A stretch of DNA of 59,877 bases from NCBI RefSeq assembly GCF_003182195.1, contig NZ_QGTM01000020.1, forward strand, positions 1 through 59,877, given 5' to 3'. Of this stretch, positions 10,855-19,058 are shown piece after piece (within the stretch, counting starts at the first letter, position 1; every line of letters starts with the position of its first letter). The translations under genes and the position numbers were made by a program. The notes under the pieces are model-generated. The model had not been told where the DNA came from. It did no database searches and saw nothing but the letters and a program-made list of their open reading frames with translations. This DNA comes from Halomonas sp. A11-A (GTDB lineage: Bacteria; Pseudomonadota; Gammaproteobacteria; Pseudomonadales; Halomonadaceae).

Positions 10855-11400
10855 TCAGGCGTCGGTGGGCCTGGTCCGGGCACCGCAGGCGCGCAGGCGT
10901 TCCAGCAGCTCGTCCAGGGCGTCATCGTCCAGCGCGGGGTCGCAGCCACCGATGCGCTCGAACCAGGCGCGGGATAGGCACAGGCCCTCGCCTCGCGGCA
11001 GGCGACTGCGTCTGAGCCAGGCCAGCAGGCCCCGCAGCGGGCCGCGCTGCAGGGTGGGGAGCAGGGCGACATCGACCCGGCCCGCGGCCACCTCGGCGGC
11101 CAGTCGGGAGAGCGCCTCGGAACTGGTGGCGTTGCCGGTGCCGGGAAAGATCAGCACCGGGCCGTGACTGTGGGCGATGGCGTCGTTGAGGCGCTGCCCC
11201 AGGGGGGCGGGAATGACGCTGAGCAGGCGTGTACCGTAGCGGTGCGCCATGCGTGGCAGTCGGGCATCGCCGGTATCGTCGATGATGGCCAGCGAGAAGG
11301 TCTCGGTACGCGCTAGCGGCGCTACGACCGAGAGCTGCCTGGGCAGGCGGGAGCCAGCGCTGCGGGCGTCGATTAGAATGCAGCCGGTGACGTCAGCCAT
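10855..11400 (-). CDS. Glycosyltransferase-like protein, short and possibly degenerate
   Basis: The 181-residue protein has a layout reminiscent of family 2 glycosyltransferases of the TIGR04283 kind: a central GPVLIFPGTGNA segment where a metal-binding region would sit, and a C-terminal GEGLCLSRAWFERIGGCDPA segment like their acceptor loop before an acidic DDDALDELLERL stretch. The normal N-terminal nucleotide-binding motif and a clear DXD are absent, so catalytic activity is doubtful. It lies alone between typA and the glnA control region on the minus strand. The family assignment is tentative. Confidence 0.5.
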   Translation of the reverse strand: MADVTGCILIDARSAGSRLPRQLSVVAPLARTETFSLAIIDDTGDARLPRMAHRYGTRLLSVIPAPLGQRLNDAIAHSHGPVLIFPGTGNATSSEALSRLAAEVAAGRVDVALLPTLQRGPLRGLLAWLRRSRLPRGEGLCLSRAWFERIGGCDPALDDDALDELLERLRACGARTRPTDA

Positions 11401-11619
11401 GCGAACTCTGCTCCAGTAGGCCGCACCCTTGGGTCGTGGGCCGGCTGCCAGGAGTTCGCTGCCGGTGCCTCGGGGTGTAATGAAGTGTAGCTGTTAGTGA
11501 CTCGAGGTATCAAAGGGGGTCGGTGGGAAATATCTGGGCGCTCCAGGATGGTGTTGTCCTCTCTGGAAGGGCTGAGGGGCCTAGAGTGCTCTTCGGTAGT
11601 GCATTGGCGAAGTATTTCG

Positions 11620-11634
11620 CTCTCTTATGGTGCA
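11620..11634 (+). promoter_or_regulatory. Candidate NtrC enhancer site for glnA
   Basis: GCTCTCTTATGGTGC resembles the NtrC site consensus GCACC-N5-GGTGC: the right half GGTGC is exact, the left half keeps GC at the outer edge. It lies about 155 bases before the predicted sigma-54 start, a normal enhancer distance. Confidence 0.45.
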
Positions 11635-11763
11635 AAGAATGAATCTGGTCGATGCCGCCAAGGGCCGCCCGAGGGGCTTGATTCAGGCTGGTGCGCCGTG
11701 GCATTTCGTTTTCATTTTTCAAATCAGTATGTTGCTCTTGTTTTGCCGCATTGGGGTGCAGGG

Positions 11764-11781
11764 TTGGCATGAGGCGTGCAT
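11764..11781 (+). promoter_or_regulatory. Sigma-54 promoter of glnA
   Basis: TTGGCATGAGGCGTGCAT carries GG (11766-11767) and GC (11778-11779) exactly 10 bases apart, as required at -24 and -12. Transcription would start near 11791 and give a leader of about 115 bases before glnA. Confidence 0.65.
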
Positions 11782-11906
11782 TGTATTGGGCAGCGCCGGA
11801 GAGAATGCCGGCTGCCGTGGGCAGGGTGCCCGCGGCGTGCTACAAACGACGCTGGATACGCTAGCCAGACACAACTTTAGCCATACGTTCACGACTGGAG
11901 GACACC

Positions 11907-13313
11907 ATGGCCGAGAAGACCCTCGCCCTGATCGAAGAGCACGACGTCAAGTGGGTGGACCTGCGTTTCACCGATACCCGTGGCAAGGAGCAGCACGTTA
12001 CCATCCCGGCCCGCGATGTGGACGAGGAGTTTTTCGAGAACGGCCAGATGTTCGATGGCTCTTCCATCTCCGGCTGGAAGGGCATCAACGAGTCCGACAT
12101 GATCCTGCGTCCGGAAGATGGCACCGCCTTCCTCGATCCGTTCACCGAGGACGCCACTCTGGTGCTGCGCTGCGATATCATCGAGCCGGCCACCATGCAG
12201 GGCTACGAGCGTGACCCGCGCTCCATCGCCAAGCGCGCCGAGGCCTACCTGCAGTCCACCGGCCTGGGCGACACCGCTTTCTTCGGCCCCGAACCCGAGT
12301 TCTTCATCTTCGACGAGGTGCACTGGAAGTCCGATATCGAGGGCTCCATGTACAAGATCACCTCCGAAGAGGGCGCCTGGGCCACCGACCGCTCCATCGA
12401 GGGCGGCAACCTGGGTCACCGTCCGCGGGTCAAGGGCGGCTACTTCCCGGTGCCCCCGGTGGACAGCTTCCACGATATCCGTGGTGCCATGTGCAACACC
12501 CTGGAGGCGATCGGCCAGAGCGTCGAGGTGCATCACCACGAGGTGTCCAACGCCGGCCAGAACGAGATCGGCGTCAAGTTCAACACCCTGGTCAAGAAGG
12601 CCGACGAAGTTCAGGAACTGAAGTACGTGATCCACAACGTGGCTCACGCCTACGGCAAGACCGCCACCTTCATGCCCAAGCCGCTGGTCGGCGACAACGG
12701 CAGCGGCATGCACGTGCACCAGTCGTTCTGGAAGGATGGCCAGAACCAGTTCGCCGGCGACGAGTACGCGGGTCTCTCCGAGATGGCGCTCTACTACATC
12801 GGCGGCATCATCAAGCACGCCCGCGCCCTGAACGCCTTCACCAACGCTTCGACCAACTCCTACAAGCGTCTGGTGCCGGGCTTCGAAGCGCCGGTCATGC
12901 TGGCCTACAGCGCCCGTAACCGCTCCGCTTCCATCCGCATTCCGTACACCGCGAGCCCGAAGGGCAAGCGCATCGAGGCCCGCTTCCCGGACCCGACCGC
13001 CAACCCCTACCTGGCCTTCTCCGCCATGCTGATGGCCGGTATCGACGGCATCAAGAACAAGATCCACCCCGGCGACGCCATGGACAAGAACCTCTATGAC
13101 CTGCCGCCGGAAGAGGGCAAGAAGGTGCCGACCGTGGCCCACAGCCTCGACCAGGCCCTGGAGGCCCTGGACAAGGATCGCGCCTTCCTGACCGAGGGTG
13201 GCGTCTTCACCGACGACATGATCGATGCCTACATCGAGCTGAAGATGGAGGACGTGGAGCGCATTCGCATGACCACCCATCCGGTCGAATTCGACATGTA
13301 CTACAGCTGCTGA
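11907..13313 (+). CDS. glnA: Type I glutamine synthetase
   Basis: The 468-residue enzyme makes glutamine from glutamate, ammonia and ATP and works as a cytoplasmic dodecamer. Visible family features are [13 protein letters not shown] (residues 48-60), the metal-binding GPEPEFF, the [13 protein letters not shown] segment and the ATP-binding [10 protein letters not shown]. Tyr397 in NLYDLP is the exact adenylylation site of the classic GSI-beta enzymes, so activity should be controlled by GlnE. A GGAG site precedes the ATG. Transcription is predicted from a sigma-54 promoter under NtrC, whose gene lies downstream. A perfect hairpin ends the unit. Confidence 0.98.
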   Translation: MAEKTLALIEEHDVKWVDLRFTDTRGKEQHVTIPARDVDEEFFENGQMFDGSSISGWKGINESDMILRPEDGTAFLDPFTEDATLVLRCDIIEPATMQGYERDPRSIAKRAEAYLQSTGLGDTAFFGPEPEFFIFDEVHWKSDIEGSMYKITSEEGAWATDRSIEGGNLGHRPRVKGGYFPVPPVDSFHDIRGAMCNTLEAIGQSVEVHHHEVSNAGQNEIGVKFNTLVKKADEVQELKYVIHNVAHAYGKTATFMPKPLVGDNGSGMHVHQSFWKDGQNQFAGDEYAGLSEMALYYIGGIIKHARALNAFTNASTNSYKRLVPGFEAPVMLAYSARNRSASIRIPYTASPKGKRIEARFPDPTANPYLAFSAMLMAGIDGIKNKIHPGDAMDKNLYDLPPEEGKKVPTVAHSLDQALEALDKDRAFLTEGGVFTDDMIDAYIELKMEDVERIRMTTHPVEFDMYYSC

Positions 13314-13374
13314 TGACGGCAGCGGCCAGGCGCGACGCGACCTGGTCCGGCATCGACGCCCCGGCGTTGATCGA

Positions 13375-13404
13375 AAAGGGGTTCCGCCATGGCGGAACCC
13401 CTTT
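13375..13404 (+). terminator. Rho-independent terminator of glnA
   Basis: AAAGGGGTTCCGCC and GGCGGAACCCCTTT form a perfect 14-bp stem around a central AT. The core CCGCCATGGCGG recurs in the metF terminator at 38990-39029. It separates glnA from the next gene. Confidence 0.85.
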
Positions 13405-13481
13405 ATCTTGTTCACTATCCAAGCAGGGGTAAGGCAACACCATCCACAGACCGCCAGGAAGGCGGCACGCAGGGGGTATCC

Positions 13482-14045
13482 ATGAACAAGGCCATGATGG
13501 CGGCGGTGGGGCTGTTGTTCAGCCTGGCGGCCCAGGCCCAGACGATCTATCGCACCACCGACGCCCAGGGCAATGTGGTCTTTACCGACAACCCGGAGCG
13601 GGGCGGTGAGCAGGTGGAGCTGGCGCCGCTGACCGTGGTGCCCTCCAGCGGCGAGGTACGCCGCGGCGAGGCGGTACCACAGCTCGAGGCCAGCGGTGCT
13701 GCCGCGGCGACGGGCTCGCCCGGCCAGCCCTTCATGCCCTACGACAGCTTCCGCATCGTCTCCCCCAGCCATGAGCAGGTCTTCCCGGTGGGGGCGGCGG
13801 GCAACGTGCCGGTGGAGTTGGGCATCCAGCCCGAGCTGCGCGAAGATCATCGCGTGCGCCTGCTGGTGGACGGCCAGGTGAGTCAGACGGCGATGCACAC
13901 CACCGCCTTCATGGTGGCCAACATGAACCCCGGCGAGCATGTGCTGCAGGCGGAGCTGCTCGATGGCAGCGGCGCCGTTCGCCACCGCAGCTCGCCGGTG
14001 ACCATCTATGTGCACCGGGCCAGCGTCAACCGTCCTGCCGATTAG
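13482..14045 (+). CDS. DUF4124-domain periplasmic protein
   Basis: The 187-residue precursor starts at the ATG at 13482 with a short signal peptide ending AAQAQ. The mature N-terminus, YRTTDAQGNVVFTDNPERGG, is the hallmark of DUF4124: a small beta domain with the pattern Y+-TD-GN-VFTD-P. Residues about 80-187 look like a second beta-sandwich, with HRVRLLVDGQV and GEHVLQAELLDGSG resembling an Ig-like domain. The molecular role is unknown. Location between glnA and glnL is common in related bacteria and need not imply a nitrogen function, since a terminator and a separate promoter flank it. Confidence 0.85.
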   Translation: MNKAMMAAVGLLFSLAAQAQTIYRTTDAQGNVVFTDNPERGGEQVELAPLTVVPSSGEVRRGEAVPQLEASGAAAATGSPGQPFMPYDSFRIVSPSHEQVFPVGAAGNVPVELGIQPELREDHRVRLLVDGQVSQTAMHTTAFMVANMNPGEHVLQAELLDGSGAVRHRSSPVTIYVHRASVNRPAD

Positions 14046-14346
14046 CTGCCCCCTCGCTGGGCGCCCTGGCCTTGGTGCCCGGATGGCAGCCCGAGGCCCT
14101 GTCGCCCCCCACACGGCGACCGCTGGCCGCCCCATGATGGTGGGCCGATCCACGCGCCCGTGAAGCCGCCGCCCCCGCCTGCCGAGGCGCCGTCGCCGCT
14201 GCGCCGCGGTGCGGAATCGCTGCGACGGCTGCCCGACGATGACCCGCCGCTGCGCCGTCATGAGGAGCGCGGCACCTCCCGCTGAGCCCCTGCGGGGCAT
14301 TCGGCGCACCGCCAGCGTCCGTCGCGCCGTGCAGTCTTTTCTTTTT
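14046..14346. other. Gap between DUF4124 gene and the glnL control region
   Basis: The 301 bases are very GC-rich with many short inverted repeats of GGCG and CGCC. No frame shows family similarity. One minus-strand and several plus-strand open frames pass through it but they look like products of base composition. I see no clear terminator for the DUF4124 gene. Confidence 0.5.
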
Positions 14347-14362
14347 TGCACTACTTTGGTGC
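14347..14362 (+). promoter_or_regulatory. NtrC-binding site upstream of glnL-glnG
   Basis: TGCACTACTTTGGTGC matches the NtrC dyad consensus TGCAC-N6-GGTGC almost exactly. It is about 95 bases before the predicted sigma-54 start at 14443, so NtrC probably activates its own operon from here. Confidence 0.7.
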
Positions 14363-14416
14363 GTCTGGGCGGCGGCCCAGTGCTGCGGAGCCGCCTAGCG
14401 GCGGGCCTTGCGAGTC

Positions 14417-14433
14417 TGGCGCACTTCTTGCAG
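14417..14433 (+). promoter_or_regulatory. Sigma-54 promoter of glnL-glnG
   Basis: TGGCGCACTTCTTGCAG has GG at 14418-14419 and GC at 14430-14431 with the required 10-base spacing and a good TTGCA at -12. The start should be near 14443, only about 18 bases before the glnL ATG. Confidence 0.75.
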
Positions 14434-14460
14434 TCGCTAGGCATCTACCCTGGATCCGAT

Positions 14461-15511
14461 ATGGCCCCTTCGATGTATCAACGCTTGATGGAGCATCTCA
14501 CCACCGCTGTGGTCCTGCTGGACGGCGAGCTGAGGCTGCAATGGATGAACCCTGCCGCCGAGGCGTTGCTGGCGAACAGCCTCAGCCGGGTGCAGGGTGT
14601 GGCGCTGTGCGCCCTGATGGAGAGCGGTGATGGGCTCGGCGCGGTACTGGGCAAGGCCCGGGACGAGTTTCACCCCTTCACCCAGCGCGAGGCGCGCCTG
14701 ACCCTGCTGGGCGGCGAGGCGCTGACGGTGGATTACACGGTCACGCCGCTCTCCCGGAGGGAGCTGCTGCTGGAGATCGAGCCCCGCGACCGGCTGATGC
14801 GTATCTCCCGGGAAGAGGCGCTGCTGACTCGCCAGGAGACCATCAAGGTGCTGACTCGCGGCCTGGCTCACGAGGTGAAGAACCCCCTGGGCGGCATCCG
14901 CGGGGCGGCCCAACTGCTGGAACGCGACCTCGACGACCCAGACCTGAAGGAGTTCACCCGGATCATCGTCGAGGAGGTGGATCGGCTGCGCGACCTGGTG
15001 GACTCCATGCTGGGCCCCAACCGGGTGGCCCGCCACGAGCCGCTCAATATCCACAAGGTGCTGGAGCGGGTGCGCTCGCTGCTGGTCGTCGAGCACCCCC
15101 AGGTGCGGATCGAGCGCGACTACGACCCCAGCCTGCCGGACCTGGCCGGCGACGAGGCCCAGATGATCCAGGCGGTGCTCAACGTGGCCCGCAATGCCGT
15201 AGAGGCGATGACCGAGTCGGGGGCGCCGGAGCCGCGGCTGGTGCTGCGCACCCGGGCGCGCCGCCAGTTCACCCTGGGTGCCGAGCGCCACCGTCTGGTG
15301 TGCGAGGTGGCGATCATCGACAACGGTCCCGGCGTTCCCGAGGCGCTGCGCGAGACGCTCTTCTATCCCATGGTCTCCGGCCGCGCCGAGGGCAGCGGCC
15401 TGGGGCTCTCCATCGCCCAGGCGATCCTGCACCAGCACCAGGGCCTGATCGAATGTGATTCCGAGCCAGGCCAGACCGAATTCCGACTGCTGATTCCCCT
15501 GGAGAAGCGCC

Positions 15512-15519
<8 letters not shown>
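14461..15519 (+). CDS. glnL: Nitrogen regulation sensor histidine kinase NtrB (GlnL)
   Basis: The 352-residue cytoplasmic kinase has an N-terminal PAS domain (residues about 5-110; TTAVVLLDGELRLQWMNPAA), an H-box LTRGLAHEVKNPLGGIRGAA with the phosphorylated His137, and ATPase motifs NVARNAVEAM, DNGPGVP and GSGLGLSIAQ. It phosphorylates NtrC when nitrogen is scarce and, when bound by PII protein, acts as a phosphatase. I take the ATG at 14461 because it gives the usual NtrB N-terminus and falls just after the sigma-54 start; an 84-codon upstream extension is not credible. It overlaps glnG by 8 bases. Confidence 0.96.
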
Positions 15520-16913
<1,394 letters not shown>

Positions 16914-16921
<8 letters not shown>

Positions 16922-17096
16922 GTCACGTTGGGAGGAGGCCGTGCCGCTTTCCAGGGTCACCGAAAAGATCCTGATCGAGACCGCCCTCAAGCATACCGGG
17001 GGACGCAAGGGCGAAGCCGCCGAGCTGCTGGGCTGGGGGCGCAATACCCTGACCCGCAAGCTCAAGACACTGTTGCCGGCGCTGGCCGACGACTGA
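16914..17096 (+). CDS. Stand-alone Fis-type helix-turn-helix ORF (duplicated NtrC C-terminus)
   Basis: The 60-codon frame starts at an ATG overlapping the glnG stop by 8 bases. It encodes MIESRWEEAVPLSRV followed by 45 residues nearly identical to the NtrC DNA-binding domain (one conservative change, Val to Thr in KLKTLLPALADD). The duplication kept reading frame and stop codon, so the product would be a free Fis-like DNA-binding domain able to dimerise and sit on NtrC sites without the activating domains. No ribosome-binding site is obvious, but coupling to glnG translation is possible. It could equally be an untranslated duplication scar. Confidence 0.5.
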
Positions 17097-17112
17097 GCGG
17101 CGGCGCCCGGAT

Positions 17113-17157
17113 GGCGTAGGTCGGGATAAACGAGCCCAGGCGAGAGCATCCGACGCC
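17113..17157. repeat. REP-like imperfect palindrome
   Basis: GGCGTAGGTCGGGAT near 17113-17127 and ATCCGACGCC at 17148-17157 form an imperfect inverted repeat. It resembles the GTAGGTCGGAT...ATCCGAC extragenic elements common in gammaproteobacteria. The octamer-plus GGGATAAAC recurs at 17165-17173. It lies between the glnG duplication and the toxin gene; the assignment is tentative. Confidence 0.3.
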
Positions 17158-17209
17158 GGGGCCGGGGATAAACTGGCTCGCTCGCACCGGAACGACCTCC
17201 CGCCGGGGC

Positions 17210-17530
17210 TTAGCCGAGCAGCCGGCGGGTGAGCAGCCGCTGCATATCACGCCGTTCGTGGGCGATCAGATAGACGATGATGCGCTCGTCATGGCGTCGG
17301 TAGAGGATGCGTACCGGCGGCTCGATGACTTGCCGATACTCCCGGATACCCAGCGCCAGCAGTTCGCGGGGAGGGCTGCCGCGCTCGGGGAACTCCCCCA
17401 GGGAGGTGATACGCCGTTCAATAGCGGTCAGCAGCCGTTCGGCGGCTTGAGGCGAGTCCTCGGCGATAAAGTCGTAGAGCTCGCGAAGGTCCTCGAAGGC
17501 CGAGGTCGTGAGCTCGACGCGACAGGTCAC
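17210..17530 (-). CDS. RelE/ParE-family toxin
   Basis: The 106-residue protein begins at a GTG (17530) that overlaps the antitoxin TGA as GTGA, with GGAG 10 bases upstream. It has the RelE/ParE fold pattern: TTSAFEDLRELYDFIAEDSP with the first helix pair, SLGEFPERGSPPRELLALGIREYRQ, and the final strands PVRILYRRHDERIIVYLIAHERRDMQRLL. Such toxins either cleave mRNA on the ribosome or poison gyrase; the sequence does not settle which. It directly follows the antitoxin, which in turn follows jetD on the same strand. Confidence 0.88.
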   Translation of the reverse strand: MTCRVELTTSAFEDLRELYDFIAEDSPQAAERLLTAIERRITSLGEFPERGSPPRELLALGIREYRQVIEPPVRILYRRHDERIIVYLIAHERRDMQRLLTRRLLG

Positions 17531-17802
17531 TGGTCGTCGTCTCCGCGGCGCAGCCGGTGGAAGCACTCGGCGGCATCCAGCGTCTTGCCCTGTTCGACTT
17601 CCTGGCTGCCTAGCGCCAGGATCTTCAGCAGTGCCAGGGTTTCCTGGGTCTGTTCATAGCTCCGGATATCCTGCACCACCATCCTGGCCTCGCCGTTCTG
17701 GGTGATCACCATGGGTTCGCGCAGCTCGTTAAGCGTCCGAGAAATTTCGGCGGCATTTGCCTTCAAGTAACTGATCGGCTTGATGTTATCGGAATACTTC
17801 AT
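17527..17802 (-). CDS. Phd/YefM-family antitoxin
   Basis: The 91-residue protein has the Phd/YefM N-terminal fold (KPISYLKANAAEISRTLNEL, then REPMVITQNGEARMVVQDIR), which binds DNA as a dimer, and a C-terminal tail (EQGKTLDAAECFHRLRRG) that should wrap the toxin. Its 5' end is richer in AT than its neighbours. It starts 44 bases after the jetD stop. A candidate promoter and a palindrome sit in that gap and in the end of jetD, so the pair can be transcribed alone, but read-through from the jet operon is also possible. Confidence 0.88.
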   Translation of the reverse strand: MKYSDNIKPISYLKANAAEISRTLNELREPMVITQNGEARMVVQDIRSYEQTQETLALLKILALGSQEVEQGKTLDAAECFHRLRRGDDDQ

Positions 17803-17832
17803 CGGAAGAGCCTGCTGCGCGAATGGTGTGGA

Positions 17833-17864
17833 CTGAATTTAGTCCCTATTCAGTTGCCCGGCAA
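17833..17864 (-). promoter_or_regulatory. Candidate promoter and operator of the toxin-antitoxin pair
   Basis: On the minus strand TTGCCG (17864-17859) and TAAATT (17841-17836) are separated by 17 bases. The inverted repeat CTGAAT/ATTCAG (17833-17838 and 17848-17853, 9-base spacer) overlaps the -10 box, as expected for autorepression by the antitoxin. The whole element overlaps the last codons and stop of jetD. Confidence 0.45.
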
Positions 17865-19057
17865 GCGGCGCCGAGTCGCTCTTGCAGCCAGTCGAAGTCG
17901 ATGCGCTCCTGCTCGAGCCGGATCCGCTCGCCCCAGGCGTCGTCGCGCAGCGCGAGGAACAGCGCGAGCTCGGCGTCGGTGAGTCGGCTGGGGGTATGTC
18001 CGAGGCGCTTGTCGGCGGGCTCCTCGCCCCATAGCGAGCGGTGCGCCAGCAGGGTCTGGCGATCCATTAGCAGCGAGCGGGCCTCGGGCAGCGTGGCGCG
18101 TACCCGGTCGAGGATACCGAAGCCGTGGGTGTCGATATCGCCCCAGTAATGCACCTCGACCTCCCGGAGCCAGGGGGTGCGCACCAGGTGCTCCAGACCG
18201 TAGCCCAGCCCGAAGACCACCAACGAGCGGGGCACCTCGGGAAAGGCCAGGCCGTTGGTCTGGTTCTCGGTGATAAAGACGCGCTCCACCGCCGGCCGAA
18301 AGCGGGCGAACTGCTCGGCAGGGAGGCTCAAGTCGCTCAGCCCCTGCACCTGGAGGGCCGGGTCGAGCAGGCGCAGACGAACCAGCGGCGAGGGGCTGCG
18401 CAGCCCGAAGCGCTGGTTGAAGCCGCTCACCCCGCTGGCCTCGGCGTCGATGGCCGAGGCCGGCAGGACCTCGTCGAGCAGCGTCGCGAGCAGGCCGCGC
18501 CGGGCCTCGATGAACTTGGTGTCGACGCCGGGGATCGCCAGCTGGCGCGGATAGCAGCCGGGCCGCGGGTGGCGCTGGAAGTGCTCGAGCACGGCGAGCA
18601 GCCGTGGCCAGCTTGCCTCGTGCTCCAGTACCTTGAGGGGCCGTCGGCGCAGCCAGTGGGCCAGCCGCGGCTGGCGGGCGAGGATCTCCGCGGCCAGTGC
18701 ATCGAAGCGCTCGGCATCACGCCGCCGGCCTAGCAGCCGTAGGGCGTCCTCGGCGTCGGGAACGCTCAGTGCGGCGGGTAGCTCGTTGCTGCCCTGCACC
18801 CGGTTGCCCTGGCGGCGGAACTCGATGACGTAGCCATGACCCAGGGCATCGCGGCTGCCGTTACGCAGCCGCCGGACCCAGGCGGCCACCTCGGCGAAGC
18901 GTTCGGTGATGTCCCGGGCCGTGGGGCGGCGCAGGCGCAGTGCCAGCGGAAACAGCGGCTCGCCGCCGTCGGCCGGCAGGCGAGCGGCGAGGAGGGCGCC
19001 GCTGTCCCAGTGGCGCTGCAACTGGCGGCGGATCTCCTCCGGTGTGGTCCAGGTCAT
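17846..19057 (-). CDS. jetD: Wadjet nuclease subunit JetD (DUF3322/DUF2220, type I)
   Basis: The 403-residue protein has an N-terminal DUF3322 domain (residues about 5-190) and a C-terminal DUF2220 Toprim domain. The Toprim metal-binding residues are visible: Glu264 in FITENQTNGLAFPE and Asp307/Asp309 in HYWGDIDTHGF. In characterised Wadjet systems JetD is a topoisomerase-VI-like nuclease that cuts closed circular plasmid DNA after loop extrusion by JetABC. It follows jetC with one base between stop and start, so it belongs to the operon. No frameshift or missing catalytic residue is seen, so it should be active. Confidence 0.94.
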   Translation of the reverse strand: MTWTTPEEIRRQLQRHWDSGALLAARLPADGGEPLFPLALRLRRPTARDITERFAEVAAWVRRLRNGSRDALGHGYVIEFRRQGNRVQGSNELPAALSVPDAEDALRLLGRRRDAERFDALAAEILARQPRLAHWLRRRPLKVLEHEASWPRLLAVLEHFQRHPRPGCYPRQLAIPGVDTKFIEARRGLLATLLDEVLPASAIDAEASGVSGFNQRFGLRSPSPLVRLRLLDPALQVQGLSDLSLPAEQFARFRPAVERVFITENQTNGLAFPEVPRSLVVFGLGYGLEHLVRTPWLREVEVHYWGDIDTHGFGILDRVRATLPEARSLLMDRQTLLAHRSLWGEEPADKRLGHTPSRLTDAELALFLALRDDAWGERIRLEQERIDFDWLQERLGAACRATE

Positions 19058-19058
19058 A

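Larger units (their letters stand above)
11401..11906. other. 506-bp regulatory gap upstream of glnA
   Basis: No convincing gene is present. The stretch is less GC-rich than its surroundings and holds the glnA control elements listed separately: an NtrC-like site at 11620-11634, a lone half-site TGGTGC at 11689-11694 and a sigma-54 promoter at 11764-11781. Short open frames on both strands lack coding bias. Confidence 0.6.
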
